A stretch of DNA of 64,000 nucleotides from Steromphala cineraria (lineage: Eukaryota > Mollusca > Gastropoda > Trochida > Trochidae): contig OU744723.1 in the NCBI GenBank assembly GCA_916613615.1, positions 62,070,239 to 62,134,238 of the forward strand, given 5' to 3'. The notes beneath the pieces were generated by a model. That model ran no database searches and was not told the origin of the DNA. It saw nothing but the letters and a program-made list of their open reading frames with translations. Within the stretch, counting starts at the first letter, position 1, and every line of letters begins with the position of its first letter. The translations under genes were made by a program, and so were the position numbers. Positions 46,388 through 58,100 of the stretch are shown in pieces.

Positions 46388-46475
46388 GACATTCTATGGA
46401 GATCCCCGGGATATTCTATAGAATGTCCCTATCTCATAAGTTTTCTTTAGAATATCCCGGGGACACCTTATACCA
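46388..46475. repeat. Overlapping inverted repeats (two competing hairpins)
   Basis: GGGACATTCTA (46388) pairs with TAGAATGTCCC (about 46419). CCCCGGGATATTCTA (46405) pairs perfectly with TAGAATATCCCGGGG (about 46449). The two stems share bases and cannot form together. Confidence 0.75.
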
Positions 46476-46569
46476 TTCTCACTACTTGGCCTTGGAAATA
46501 GCATTCCTCGAAATAAACAAATGGATTTGTAAAATTTGGAAATTTTGACAAATCATAAATTTTGTGATT

Positions 46570-46645
46570 TGAGTGGGATTGGAACTAGGGACCTCTTGTG
46601 TTGAGTAGCAGTGCCTTTATAGTTTGAGCCACCGAGACTTCATGT
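46570..46645 (-). repeat. Decayed tRNA-like repeat
   Basis: On minus CTCGGTGGCTCAAAC...GGTCCCTAGTTCCAATCCCA aligns with the better preserved sequence at 32925-33000. Confidence 0.4.
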
Positions 46646-46699
46646 CAGCTGATATTCATTTTGTTATGTCATGTCTGATGTAATAATAATAAAAGTACC

Positions 46700-49098
46700 G
46701 AGGGTACAGAAGCTCACCTTAAAATGAATGATGTGGTAATATGGTTTAATTGTGTAACCATCTTTTATATGATAATTGATTATGGCTGCCATCATGATTT
46801 TTTTATCTTTTAAAATGCTATTCTTCTGTTGGAAACCACTAGAGCTTGAACAAACATTAATACAAGAATGATATAATCATGATTTGTTAACAAGCAGTAG
46901 GTTTTTGTATAACCTTTTTGTATATCTATGGCTAAATTGGTGACCATCTTGGACTTTTTAATCTTCAAAATGCTACTTTTATGTGGGCATCTGTATTAAT
47001 TTCATAATGATATCTTGATTGGTTTAGGAGTATTCATTTAGTCACACTCTCAACTTCCAAAGAACTAAAAAGATGATGCACATAAACATTTGGAATATAT
47101 CTCTCTGACACAAATCACAAATTCAGCTAGTGATAGGTCCAATTGCCAAAGTAAACTGTCCAGGTCAATGTCTCATGTAATTCTAACTGAAGATTTCTGA
47201 ATATCTTAAATCTTGACATATGTTAGTGCAATCTGATTGGTCAGAATAGGCTAGCAACATGGGGGTTTATGCTAATTACTAGATATGATGACCTATGATG
47301 ACCTCTTGCACCTGCATGTAGCTTATGTAACTTATCCTCTTATGTAAGTTACTGTTATTCCATATAGTGAGTGTCCTCCCCTCATTTCAATATGCAATAC
47401 AGATACTCTTTAGAGGAGAGTTGCAGGAGAGGGGCTGGAAGGATAGGAGGGGAAAGGGGGTGGGGGGAGGTGGGGATAGAAGGAATGTGGGATAGAAGAG
47501 AGGTTTGCAATGGAAGGACAGGAGAAAAAAGGGGAGGAGGGAAAGGGGGGATAGAAGGGGTGGGGGTAGAAGAGAGGTTTGCAATGGAAATAATCTGGAG
47601 GTCAACTCAGTAATATGTTTATTGAAGTATCTTAACTAACAGAGAGAATTGGTGAGAATGACTTTGTAAAAAAAGAATTGTTCAGACAGCTGTTCAATTA
47701 GTTTTGAAGATGAATATTAAATGATATCTTTTATTCTACCATGAATGTGATGAATACTAGATTCTGATTGGTTCTCCTGGAAAATCAAGCGTGATCAATT
47801 TTGGATTGAACGTCCTCTGATTTTGAGGCAGCTTCACTGCGCATTGATACATTCGACTGGCAAATTCAAAACTGGTATTCTGCTGTTTACTGAGATTAAA
47901 ACTTTTAAAAAGTTATTTAACATGTTTTAATTATGTGTGTTTACGAGGGATGACCTAATAATTTGAAGTAGATAGAGTATTTTATTCAAAAGAAAAAGTT
48001 TCAGTGGTCAATCACGCCACACGCAGCGGGCTTCCTACGATCACAGCAACAATACAGTGACGTCATTTACGTCACAGTGGTTTTCTGTTAGAATCATCTA
48101 TTTGATTGATAGGTATATCTCAGTCTATTCTGGCATCAAGTAATGGAAGCACATGTTTAAAACGGTACGATATTAATAGCTGCGTTGAACAAAGTCAGAA
48201 GTTTATTTGATGGACACCCAATGATAGATTTACCTTTGCATTCGGCTTAATTTTATTTTAAATACCAAATAGCAAAACCCCCGGCACAGACGAGTTTATT
48301 TTGTTGCCGGAAGTGAGGACATTTTACAAAGTGCAATTCGCTTATACAAAGAGTTCACGATTAAAATCGTCATGGTAGAATCGAGATAAACCTAGTGTGT
48401 TTTAAAATCAGAGACATGTTATACTGGATTGATAGCGAGTAAATTTTAAATTGAAACCTCATGCTGCGCGTTCTGTTTCAATTTAAAATTTACTCGCTAT
48501 CAATCCAGTATAACATGTCTCTGATTTTAAAACACACTAGGTTTATCTCCTAATTAGCATGACAAACAAAATAAAAGATAATTTGTTATTCATTAACCAA
48601 AATTTTCAATTTGGATTACATTAATTGCACGGGAACAAAGGAGTAAAAAACCTAACAGTTAGTGTTGGGAGTGAACAAATTTAATCATTTTAAATGCTTT
48701 TGAAAAGGATTTGTTTGAATTGAATGATCATTGTAATTATCTAGATAATCATTGTTCAGACCGTAATCAGATATAGATGATTATGAAATGTATATTTATC
48801 CCTCACTGGCTATGTTATTTGCCATATATGAAGTGTCAGGAATTATGTAAAACGTAAAGGATTTATTAAAACAGTCATGCTTCAGGCTGTTCGCAGATAA
48901 AGATGATTCACACAGTTTTTTGTAACTGTATTTATAGTGTTGATAAATATTACAACAAGCGTATCAATACAAATATAATGACATTGATTTGATTGATCAG
49001 GAAATGTATTCTTTTCAATGAATTTCATGAAATCTAATTGAAAATTCAATATAATTGACATATTGATTCTTGATAATAAAATAAATGCGTCTTTGTCA
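46700..49098. other. Diverged satellite-like sequence with a G-rich tract and a perfect palindrome
   Basis: 46725-47060 holds strongly diverged relatives of the 155-bp monomer (ATGGCTGCCATC, AAAATGCTA). 47400-47600 is a G/A-rich tract in which GAAGAGAGGTTTGCAATGGA occurs twice, with runs of G that could form quadruplexes. No gene supported. Confidence 0.5.
48383..48549. repeat. Perfect palindrome, 75-bp arms, 17-nt spacer
   Basis: 48383-48457 (starting GAGATAAACCTAGTGTG) is the exact complement of 48475-48549. The spacer is CTCATGCTGCGCGTTCT. Perfect identity over 75 bp implies recent origin or continuing correction. Confidence 0.95.
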
Positions 49099-50470
49099 GG
49101 AATCACTATATACCCGAATGTTAACACCTTATGGAAGAAATACTTTAGTAAAATCTCTGTTTATCTCTCAATTGAATCATTTATTCTCTGCATTGCCGAA
49201 TCCTTCAAAAGAAATTATCGATGGATTTCAGAAAAAATGTTTCCAATTTATATGGCAGAACAAACCAGACAAAATCAAACGAGATGTCATGATGCTAATG
49301 CCTAAACACGGAGGTATAAAAGCACCAAATATTAGAGAAATAATAGCATCACAGAAGCTAAAATGGATCAACAGACTCAATAGTAAAAATGATAAATGGG
49401 GTTATTTGTTTATGAATAGGATAAAAAATGAAGATATGCTCTGGCTTTCTGATTCGTCTTACATTAAGAACACTATTATACACTTTTTGGAAAGATGTAC
49501 TTAACGATTGGTCAAAGTACTTGCCAAAAGCAAAAGCGTTGATTAAAACAGAAGAGGACTTCCGAGCGCAGGCAGTATGGAACAATGAGGATATAAAAAT
49601 AGGAAACAAAACGGTTTTTTACATCACTTGGTACAAACATGGTATTCGATTTATAAATGACTTTATAAGTGAAACTGGTAATATATTAACCTTGAACGAA
49701 TTCAATAGCAAATACTCAATCAATGCAAATTTCGTAACTTTTGAAGGAATCAAAAGATGTATCATGACATATGCACGTCGTCTTAATATACCAAATTTTA
49801 CCAGAACAGAGATCCGACCTATTTATCCTTTCAACATCAGGCACATTAACAATTATTTATCGAGTAAAACTCTTTATGCGACGTTATTGAACTCTACCTT
49901 TAAGTACCTGCCATGATATTATTTTGAACATATGGAAAGATTTGGAAGCATGGATGCATTCTGTACAGATCCCTATTGATCTTACTATTGAAAAAGTTAT
50001 CTTAGGGATAAAAGGGAGAAATAATAATCCATTGAACGCTATAATCCTATTGACCAAGAACATAATCTACCGAAGTAGCAAAAAATGTTTTATTCCATCG
50101 ACTTCTTATATCAAAAGTGAAATAATTAAATATTACAATACAACAAAACGTATTTACCTATCCAACCAAAATGAAGAAAAATTCACACGATTCTGGTCAA
50201 CACTAAATCTTCTCTTTCGAAACTCGTAATCTTCTGTTGCATTTTTTTTCCATATCCATACTAGATTCGAATGTGGTTAAATGGCTTTTTTTCATATACC
50301 GGTATTTTACGGTGTAGTAATATAACGCATATAAGTTGTATGTGGCAGTGCACTATGATTTTTTGTTTCTCTGTAATTCTGTAATATGTTGTCATTGTAT
50401 GTTTGTATGTCATGCCTGTATCAAAAAGATTGTCATAAAAAAAAAGAAAAAAAAAAGGAATCACTATATA
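49099..50470 (+). mobile_element. 5-prime-truncated L1/Tx1-like LINE with 14-bp target duplication
   Basis: GGAATCACTATATA occurs at 49099-49112 and 50457-50470. Between them lies a 1.34 kb LINE 3-prime end closing with a poly(A) stretch (about 50437-50456). The encoded pieces are NHLFSALPNPSKEIIDGF, KPDKIKRDVM and TFWKDVLNDW across three frames (49118-49495, 49480-49914, 49924-50229), with frameshifts near 49480 and 49915. They parallel the C-terminal third of the ORF2 at 59-62.5 kb, and the last frame supplies the extreme C terminus missing there. Flanking sequence is 155-bp-monomer satellite. Confidence 0.88.
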
Positions 50471-50589
50471 AAAAAATACTCACTTTTCAGAATGATATCT
50501 TAATTGATTTAGTAGGAGTAGTACTTGGCCTGAAATCTAATTGAAAAATAATGACTTCTATGATGACATGTTGTTCCCAGAACCCCTTC

Positions 50590-51560
50590 AGCATGATACA
50601 ATTATCATTTATTTTTACAGGTATTTATAAAACACATGGTATTGGAACTGGAACCTGATACAAAATACCTCTATTATTAACTTATGTAGATTACTGAACA
50701 TAAAAGCAGATTCTTGACTTGTTAATATTAACTCATTGTGCAGATTGTTGTACACAAAAGCTGATTCTTGACTTGTTTAAATTGTTATTTGTAAAAAGTA
50801 TTACTATTAATAGAATACAAGTATACTTTTCATAAAGACAATTTATATACTTTCCATAAAGTCCATTATGTTCTATTTACCAATTAGGTCAGGATTACTA
50901 TGCAATATACAAGCAGGCAGGGCTGCTAGCCCCAGAGAGTGTAGCAATTTGTGTATTGTGGCTTTGTGTACGTATATTTGGAGAAGCATCCTAGTGTGCT
51001 GAGCATGTAAACCTGAACTCTGGCTAAGCCCTTATGTGTGGTATTAAAAGACTTGACAGGAGAGAACATGAATTGTTGTGAAAAATATATATAATTTCAC
51101 AAAATATAGTTAGCTTATGTCCTAAATTGATTTTGTGTCAAGAAGAACTTCTGTTAGATATAGAAATGGTACAAATATGAGTAAAACACAGGAACTGGAA
51201 CCTGATGCAAAATAACTCTTTCTACATCAACTTATCATGTAGATTGCTAAACACAAAACAAGTGACAAGTTTTGTGTAAGTTGTTATTCTTAGAAAGAAC
51301 ATATCACTGTCATGAGAATACAAGTCTAATTTCCATAACTCTTATTGCATACACATGACCATATAGCATAATGCTCTACCATATCAATTGGGTCAGGTTG
51401 ATTATGCAACAGACTAGCAGCTGACACTATGATGCTAGCAGCCTGTATTGGGATGTGTATTAGACAGCATAGTGGACTCAACAGAAATATCTGAACTCTG
51501 GTTGACCCCTTATGTGTGGTATTTAAAGGAATATAAGGGAGATACCATTGTTCAAAATCT
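50590..51560. repeat. Direct duplication of about 0.5 kb
   Basis: Paired blocks: GGAACTGGAACCTGAT (50643 and 51190), TTATGTGTGGTATTAAA-type (51031 and 51509), and CTCTGGYT near 51018 and 51496. No ORF supported. Confidence 0.65.
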
Positions 51561-51639
51561 AACATGATGTTTAATGTCATTGGGTTTTTGCAGCTAGTTG
51601 CCATAAATATTTTAAACAAATTAATTTATTATGTTTGTC

Positions 51640-52677
51640 TTTCATCTTAATGTTTTAGAAACACTTACAAATATAGAACAACTTGCATGACAATCTTAAA
51701 TATTCCATATTCAAGATAATATCATGATCAGTAAGTTCAAATTAGAGAATGTATATAGTTCGAGTGATCACTTGATGAAAGCTTAAAATTTAGTAATAAT
51801 GATGTGTCTTCTGCAGCTGAAAAGTCAATATGGATGCTATCACAGCCATCTTGGATTCTCAAAACTGAAACGTCTACCTTTGTGGGAGGAATCACAATAG
51901 GTATAACATACTACAATATGAAAATGATATCTAGATTGGTTTAGGAGGAGTAGTCATTTTCATGAAATCTCATTGAAAATTCAATATGGCTGCTATTGCG
52001 GCCATCTTGGATTCTCAAAACTGAAACGTCTACCTTTCTGTGAGGAATCACCATAGTTATAACATACTACAATTTCAGAATGATATCTAGATTGGTTTAG
52101 AAAGAGTAGTCTTTTCATGAAATCTAATTGAAAATTCAATATGGCTGCCATAGTGGCCATCTTGGATTCTCAAAACTGAAACGTCTACCTTTCTGTGAAG
52201 AATCACCATGGGTATAACATACTACATTTTCAAAATGATATCTGCATTCGTTTAGGAGGAGTAGTCTTTTTCGTGAAATCTTATTGAAAATTCAATATGG
52301 CTGCCATGGTGGCCATCTTGGATTCTCAAAACTGAAACGTCTACCTTTCTGTGAGAAATCACCATGGGTATAACATACTACAATTTCAGAATGATATCTG
52401 CATTCGTTTAGGAGAAGTAGTCTTTTTCGTGAAATCTAATTGAAAATTCAATATGGCTGCCATGGCGGCCATCTTGGATTCTCAAAACTGAAACGTCTAC
52501 CTTTCTGTGAGGAATCACCATGGGTATAATATACTACAATTTCAGAATGATATCTGGATTCGTTTAGGAGGAGTAGTCTTTTTCCTGAAAGTTTACGGAC
52601 GGACAGACGGACAGACAGACGGACGACGGACGAAGCGCCATGACATAAGCTCACATTTACTTTGTAAAGGTGAGCTA
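51640..52677 (+). mobile_element. Pearl-like element, 155/156-bp monomer family, plus copy
   Basis: Inverted homologue of 41217-42400. About six monomers with ATGGCTGCYATNGNGGCCAT cores are followed by a GGACGGACAGAC microsatellite (52597-52632) and the right end GCTCACATTTACTTTGTAAA...GAGCTA at 52677. The microsatellite and end complete the pearl-like order lacking in the minus copy. Confidence 0.8.
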
Positions 52678-52914
52678 ATAATAATAATAATAACTAGGGA
52701 AAAAGGTGAAGGTCGTTATGGCGAGAGTTGACAACTGATCCGAGCTCCGACTTGAGGATGCATTTATCAAACAACCACCACAGTTAAAGAGCCAGCTTAA
52801 AGGTATATTGCCTGCTATGCACTTATGAACACTTGACTTATAAACTGTTGTATACATTTTCATAAAAAGGCTAAAAAATAACACTTTCAAAACTGTGCAC
52901 GAAAACTGGGTGAC

Positions 52915-53736
52915 ATGTCACAACAAGAGGGAAAAGATCAGGGACCGGCGGGCGCGACAAGGTCTAACGCTCACCACATTAACCTTGAAGACATAAAGCA
53001 ATTGATTGTAGACTCCAAAGAATCAGTTCTAAAGAAAATTGACGACATAAATGCAAATCTTCAACTCTCCATCAGCAAAGTTGAGGCCGAGGTGTCTTCG
53101 ATCAAAACTCGGGTTGATGAGTTCGAAGCAGTGACAACAATGCAGAACAGTCAGATCGATGAAATTTCGGATAAAGTATCCACTTTGCAGGCAGATCTTG
53201 ATTTTAAATGTGGAATGCTTCGTCGAGAAGCAATACTAAAAGACCTACACGATAGAAAACCGAACCTCCTATTCAATGGAATTCAAGAAACCGAAGATGA
53301 GAACACAGAATCATTACTGCGTGAACACCTCATATCAAAACTAAAGCTAGCTGAGACATTTGTGAAAGATATCCAGTTTAAAGCAGTTCACCGCCTTCCT
53401 AAACCAAAATATACAGACTCCCAAAATGACAACCCAAGACCCCCAACCATTATTGCCTCCTTTCTCACCATGGGAGACAGGAATACCGTATTCTATGCAA
53501 AGTCCAAGCTTTATGGGTCTGGGTGTAACATCCAGACAGACCTACCCACTTCCATGAAGAGGATCAGGGCTCACCTAAACAAGACTGCCTATCAACTTAG
53601 AAAGGTATATAACCTGTACACCAGGGTAAAGGTCATGGGTATTGACTTGGTGTTGGAAACAAAAAAGCCCAATGAACCTAACACTGCATGGAGACGGCAT
53701 AATGTTGCGATTCCTGCCTCCCTAAGCCAATATTGA
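52915..53736 (+). CDS. LINE ORF1 protein (L1/Tx1-type RNA-binding protein), intact
   Basis: The 273-residue frame encodes a nucleic-acid-binding ORF1p. Residues 20-90 are heptad-rich (LKKIDDINANLQLSISKVEA) and should form a trimerising coiled coil. LRREAILKDLHDRKPNLLFN starts an RRM-like domain (about 100-190), with AVHRLPKPK and IIASFLTMGDRNTVFYAK as its later strands. The basic C-terminal domain has SMKRIRAHLNKTAYQLRKVY. The frame has no lesion. The expected partner ORF2 does not follow: the next 1.4 kb is non-coding and then an L2 element lies on the other strand. It may be separated from the ORF2 at 59035 by that insertion, or be an orphan. Confidence 0.8.
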   Translation: MSQQEGKDQGPAGATRSNAHHINLEDIKQLIVDSKESVLKKIDDINANLQLSISKVEAEVSSIKTRVDEFEAVTTMQNSQIDEISDKVSTLQADLDFKCGMLRREAILKDLHDRKPNLLFNGIQETEDENTESLLREHLISKLKLAETFVKDIQFKAVHRLPKPKYTDSQNDNPRPPTIIASFLTMGDRNTVFYAKSKLYGSGCNIQTDLPTSMKRIRAHLNKTAYQLRKVYNLYTRVKVMGIDLVLETKKPNEPNTAWRRHNVAIPASLSQY

Positions 53737-55168
53737 AACATTGACTGCCCAAAATATGCATAATCCATACTGAAATGATGTATATATTCTCTTTAGAACA
53801 GTTATGTTCTCTGGGTATGAACTGCCTGTATACATGCATATCAACACACAATACTAAAGCTAGAAACTAGAACTCCTACTTCACCCACTGTAAATATGCA
53901 ATACTTACATATAAACATAATAAGTAAATTCATTGAAAAGTAACATACATCTGTTGCCATATGTAGGTTGAAGAGATCAAATGGTTAAATATGCTTCTGC
54001 TTCGAAGTTTATAATCTATCTCATTTTAAATCATGTGCATTTAAAATTGATATGCAAAGAGCACTACTTCAATCATTTTTGATAAATATATTACAGATTA
54101 ACATTTCAACATCTTAAAACAAACTATACTACACTTCAAAGCAATCAAACATGTCAACTTTACAACTCAATAATAACCATATTTACTCATGGGTGCTTGT
54201 GTTGATATATGTTGATAGGTAATAGGAGACAAAATGTTTGGAATAATTGTTTCTTTCAAGATGAACAGAAGTGTATTATTTGGTAAACATGTATTGTGAA
54301 AATGAAGTCTTAATCATGAAACAAAATATGTACACTTATTGAAAATTATGATTCATTTATACAAAAATACACAATAAGAAATTCATTGAAAAGTATCATA
54401 CATCTGTTGGTATAATAGGTTGAATGGATCAAATGGTTGAAGATACTCCTTCTTTGAAGTTTAAAATCTGTCTCATTTTGAATTAGTGCACTGAAAAGTG
54501 ATCAAAGAAATCAAAGATGTAAACTTAACCTTTCACAATCATGGGTATCTCCATGTGTTGGTATAGCTTCATAGGTGGATGGAAACACCTTTTCTATATA
54601 ATTTATAATTCAACTGTATTTTATTCTGATTTTGATATATCAATACATTTGTATGTATGTATGTGTATGTGGGTATATAAATATCTAGCCATGTTCTCCC
54701 AAATATGCATCTGTATGTATATAAGTATATGTTTATTGGGTTAGTACTAGTGTTCAAGTACTGAAACTAAATGATTTGGCATATGTATACAGTAAATAAG
54801 TAAACCAACTTTCCTTTTGAAAACATATCACTGATTTATCAGCAGACATATTTCCTTTCATAAATGGGTATGTGCTATGAAATTGTTATTTTAATATACC
54901 TATTTGCATGTACACATCACCCAAAATTGTCGCCTCCTGCTATTAGATATACAACACTTATATTATATGATGATGTTCATGTATATATAATATGTTTAAT
55001 AACTGGTATCTAAAATACCTATACCATTATAGAATTAATACCATACAAATATCACTATCTCACGGTATGATAAAACATTATTATACCAAAAATTAATCTG
55101 AAAAAAAATAATTTTAGTCAATATTTTTCAATTAAATGCAAAAGAGGTATACATATAAAATGATACTT
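53737..55168. other. AT-rich non-coding region with a 440-bp direct duplication
   Basis: AATTCATTGAAAAGTA blocks at about 53929 and 54381, and matched TTCGAAGTTT/TTTGAAGTTT and CATGGGT blocks, show a diverged tandem duplication. TATG-rich simple sequence lies at 54645-54735. No ORF supported. Confidence 0.55.
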
Positions 55169-58100
55169 AATAATAATAATAATAATAATGTCTGCTTATA
55201 TTGCGCTTAACTCCATGCATTGCATGCTCAAAGCGCTAACAGGTAGTGGGGAAAAGGTGGGTTTTGAGTTTGCGTTTAAAGAGTTCACATGAAGAAATTG
55301 ATCTGAGTTCAATGGGGAGAGAGTTCCAAAGATGAGCTGCTGCAAAGCGAAATGATCTGTAGCCAAATGTTTTCAGTTTATATGAGGGCACTTGAAGTTG
55401 AAGTTGGGAACTGGATCGCAATGACCTTGCAGGGGTGTACAGACAGACAAGGTCTTGCAAGTATTGTGGAGCTTTATCATACACACATTGATGGGTGAGT
55501 ACAAGTACTTTAAAATCAATTCGCTCTTTGACCGGTAGCCAGTGGAGCTGTCTGAGTATTGGAGATATGTGGGAGTCTTTCTTTGCTCGAACTACAATTC
55601 TTGCTGCAGTGTTTTGTACCTTCTGAAGGCGCTTTATGTTCTCTGCTGATGTACCAATGAGAATACTGTTGCAGTAATCGAGCCATGACAAGATCAAAGA
55701 TCTGACAAGTGAAGCAGCTGCTGACTCTGTGATCATGTGGCGGATACTTCCAATGGATCTGATGTGGAAGTAGCATTTCTTGATTATTTCGCTAACCTGT
55801 CTATCCATGTTGAGGGAGGTATCGAGGTAAACACCCAGATTCTTCACGGCTGGGGAAAACAAAATGGTGGAGTTGCCTACTTGTAGATGATCTACAGTCA
55901 TTTTCTGAAGTCGTTTTGGAGGTCCAATTAGCATTGACTCTGTCTTTTTATCGTTTAATTTCAGACAGTTCTCACACATCCATGATTTTACATCTTCAAT
56001 GCAGGTCTCCAGTTTTGTGATGGTATTGTGTTGTGCAGTTTCATGTGTCCTGAAACCATCCTGAAGTTGGGTGTCATCGGCATAGAAATGGTATGCGGAG
56101 TCGTGCTGAGATATGACACACCCAAGTGGAGTTGTGAACAAGGTGAATAAGACTGGTCCCAATACTGAGCCCTGTGGAACACCACAAAACAACTCCTTGG
56201 TGGACGAATTAGAGCTTTTAATGCTTACATACTGGTTCCGATCTGTAAGGTATGAAGTAAACCAGTTGAGGAAAGTACCGTCTAAGCCAAAGATATTGTG
56301 AAGTCGCCGTATCAGTGTTGAGTGGTCTATGGTGTCGAATGCGGATGATAAATCCAAAAGTGTCAGAACAGCAATTTGGCCATCATCCACACAACTACGA
56401 AGTCGATCAACAACATAGTTCAAGGCCGTCTCGGTACTGTGACCTGACCTGTACGCTGACTGATATCTGTTGATAAGGTTGTGTCTCTCCAGATGATCTA
56501 AAAGTCGTGATTTGACTGCCTTCTCAAGAACTTTGGACAGAAACGGTAGATTGGATACAGGTCTATAGTTCTTGAGGTTTTCCCTATCCATAGAAGATTT
56601 CTTTATGAGAGGTTTGATGACCGCTAGTTTCCATGCCTTTGGTACCTTTGCAGTCTCAAGGCTTAGGTTGATAATTTTTGTCACTATGGGAAGAACACTT
56701 TCAATAACCTTCAAGAGCAATGTAGTTGGTACAGGATCCAAAGGACAGGAAGTGGGTTTGGAGGTCATGATAAGTTTCAATACTTCCTCCTCCGAAAATG
56801 GTTTCATATAAGAAGTATGTATTTCTGCCGGAGATTCCGATTCCATATCCCGAGGGGAGGTATCAAAGGATTCTCTTATGCTCTTGATCTTGTCAATAAA
56901 GAAGTTCACGAATATGTCGGCTAGAGCTGTATCCCCATCTTCAGAGGTTGGTAGAACGACTTCAGCAGATTTACCCATTAAGGATGACATAGTAGCATAC
57001 AAAGCTCTTGGGCTTTTCGCCTGCATATTGATGAGGTCATTGTAGTACTGGGACTTGGCTCGGAAAATAAGGTTGTTGACATGACATCGTTCCTTGTTGA
57101 AGATTTGTCTATGTATTTCCAGACGAGACTTTCTCCAGCGCCTCTCAGTTGAACGTCTTGACATCCTGGCCTTCTGAATGTCTTCTGTGTACCATGGAGG
57201 ATGAGATTTCACCTTTTTGAATTTGGACTTCGGAGGGGCATGTTTGTCCAATAGTCCTGAAAGTGTTGTATTCAGCTGATCCGTCAATTTGTCGACATCT
57301 TCTGAAAAGGGTTTTTGATTAAGTTCAGAAACTATGATATCTGCCTTGAATTCTTCAATGGAAATGTTGTTGATATTCCGGCTAACAGTCTCCTGTTTGG
57401 ATGTTGATGGGCATTGGTTATTGAGAGTGATGTGTATCCAACTGTGATCCGACATCTGAGAGTCAATTACACGGAGTTCACTTATCATGTCATCCGACTC
57501 TCTAGTAATTACAGCGTCAATAACATGTCCACATCTGTGAGTAGGTTGATCCACATGTTGTTGCAGGCCATGAGTGTTCAGCGATTTGAGAATTTTGACG
57601 ACAGTCGGTTTCTTCTCATCATCGAAATTAACATTGAGGTCGCCTAGCATCAACACGGGTGTGCTACGCTGATCAATGCTACTGCAAAGGTTCATGAAAT
57701 CCGAAATGAATATCGAATCATCGAGCCCATTTTGTTTGGAAGGGGGAGGTCTATACACACCGAAAACACGTACGGCACTGTGGGGAAGTGCTATCACTAT
57801 CTCCATTAACTCCAATGAAGGATACCTTGAGCATGGTATATCAATGATATTCACGCACAAACTATCCCTATAAAGCACTGCAACACCTCCACCGGTTCGT
57901 GCTGCTCTTGGAACATGTTTAAATGTATATCCAGTGGGAGTAAGCTCATGTATCTTGGCCTCATCTCCAGTTTCAAACAGCCACGTTTCTGTCAGCACAA
58001 TTACATCAAATTGATTTTCAAGAATGTAGTCCGCAATTTCAAGGGTTTTATTTCTCACTGAGCGAGCATTCCAATGCGCAATTTTCGTCTTCTCTTTCAC

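Noticed and set aside
47371..47613. ORFs on both strands in a G-rich tract
   Set aside because: Low-complexity GGA-rich sequence with a short internal duplication, and no protein-like features.
41217..52677. A single giant transposon with 1.1 kb inverted ends
   Set aside because: The inverted arms are better explained as two separate pearl-like copies in opposite orientation. Each has its own monomers, no target duplication was found around the pair, and the interior holds no coherent cargo.
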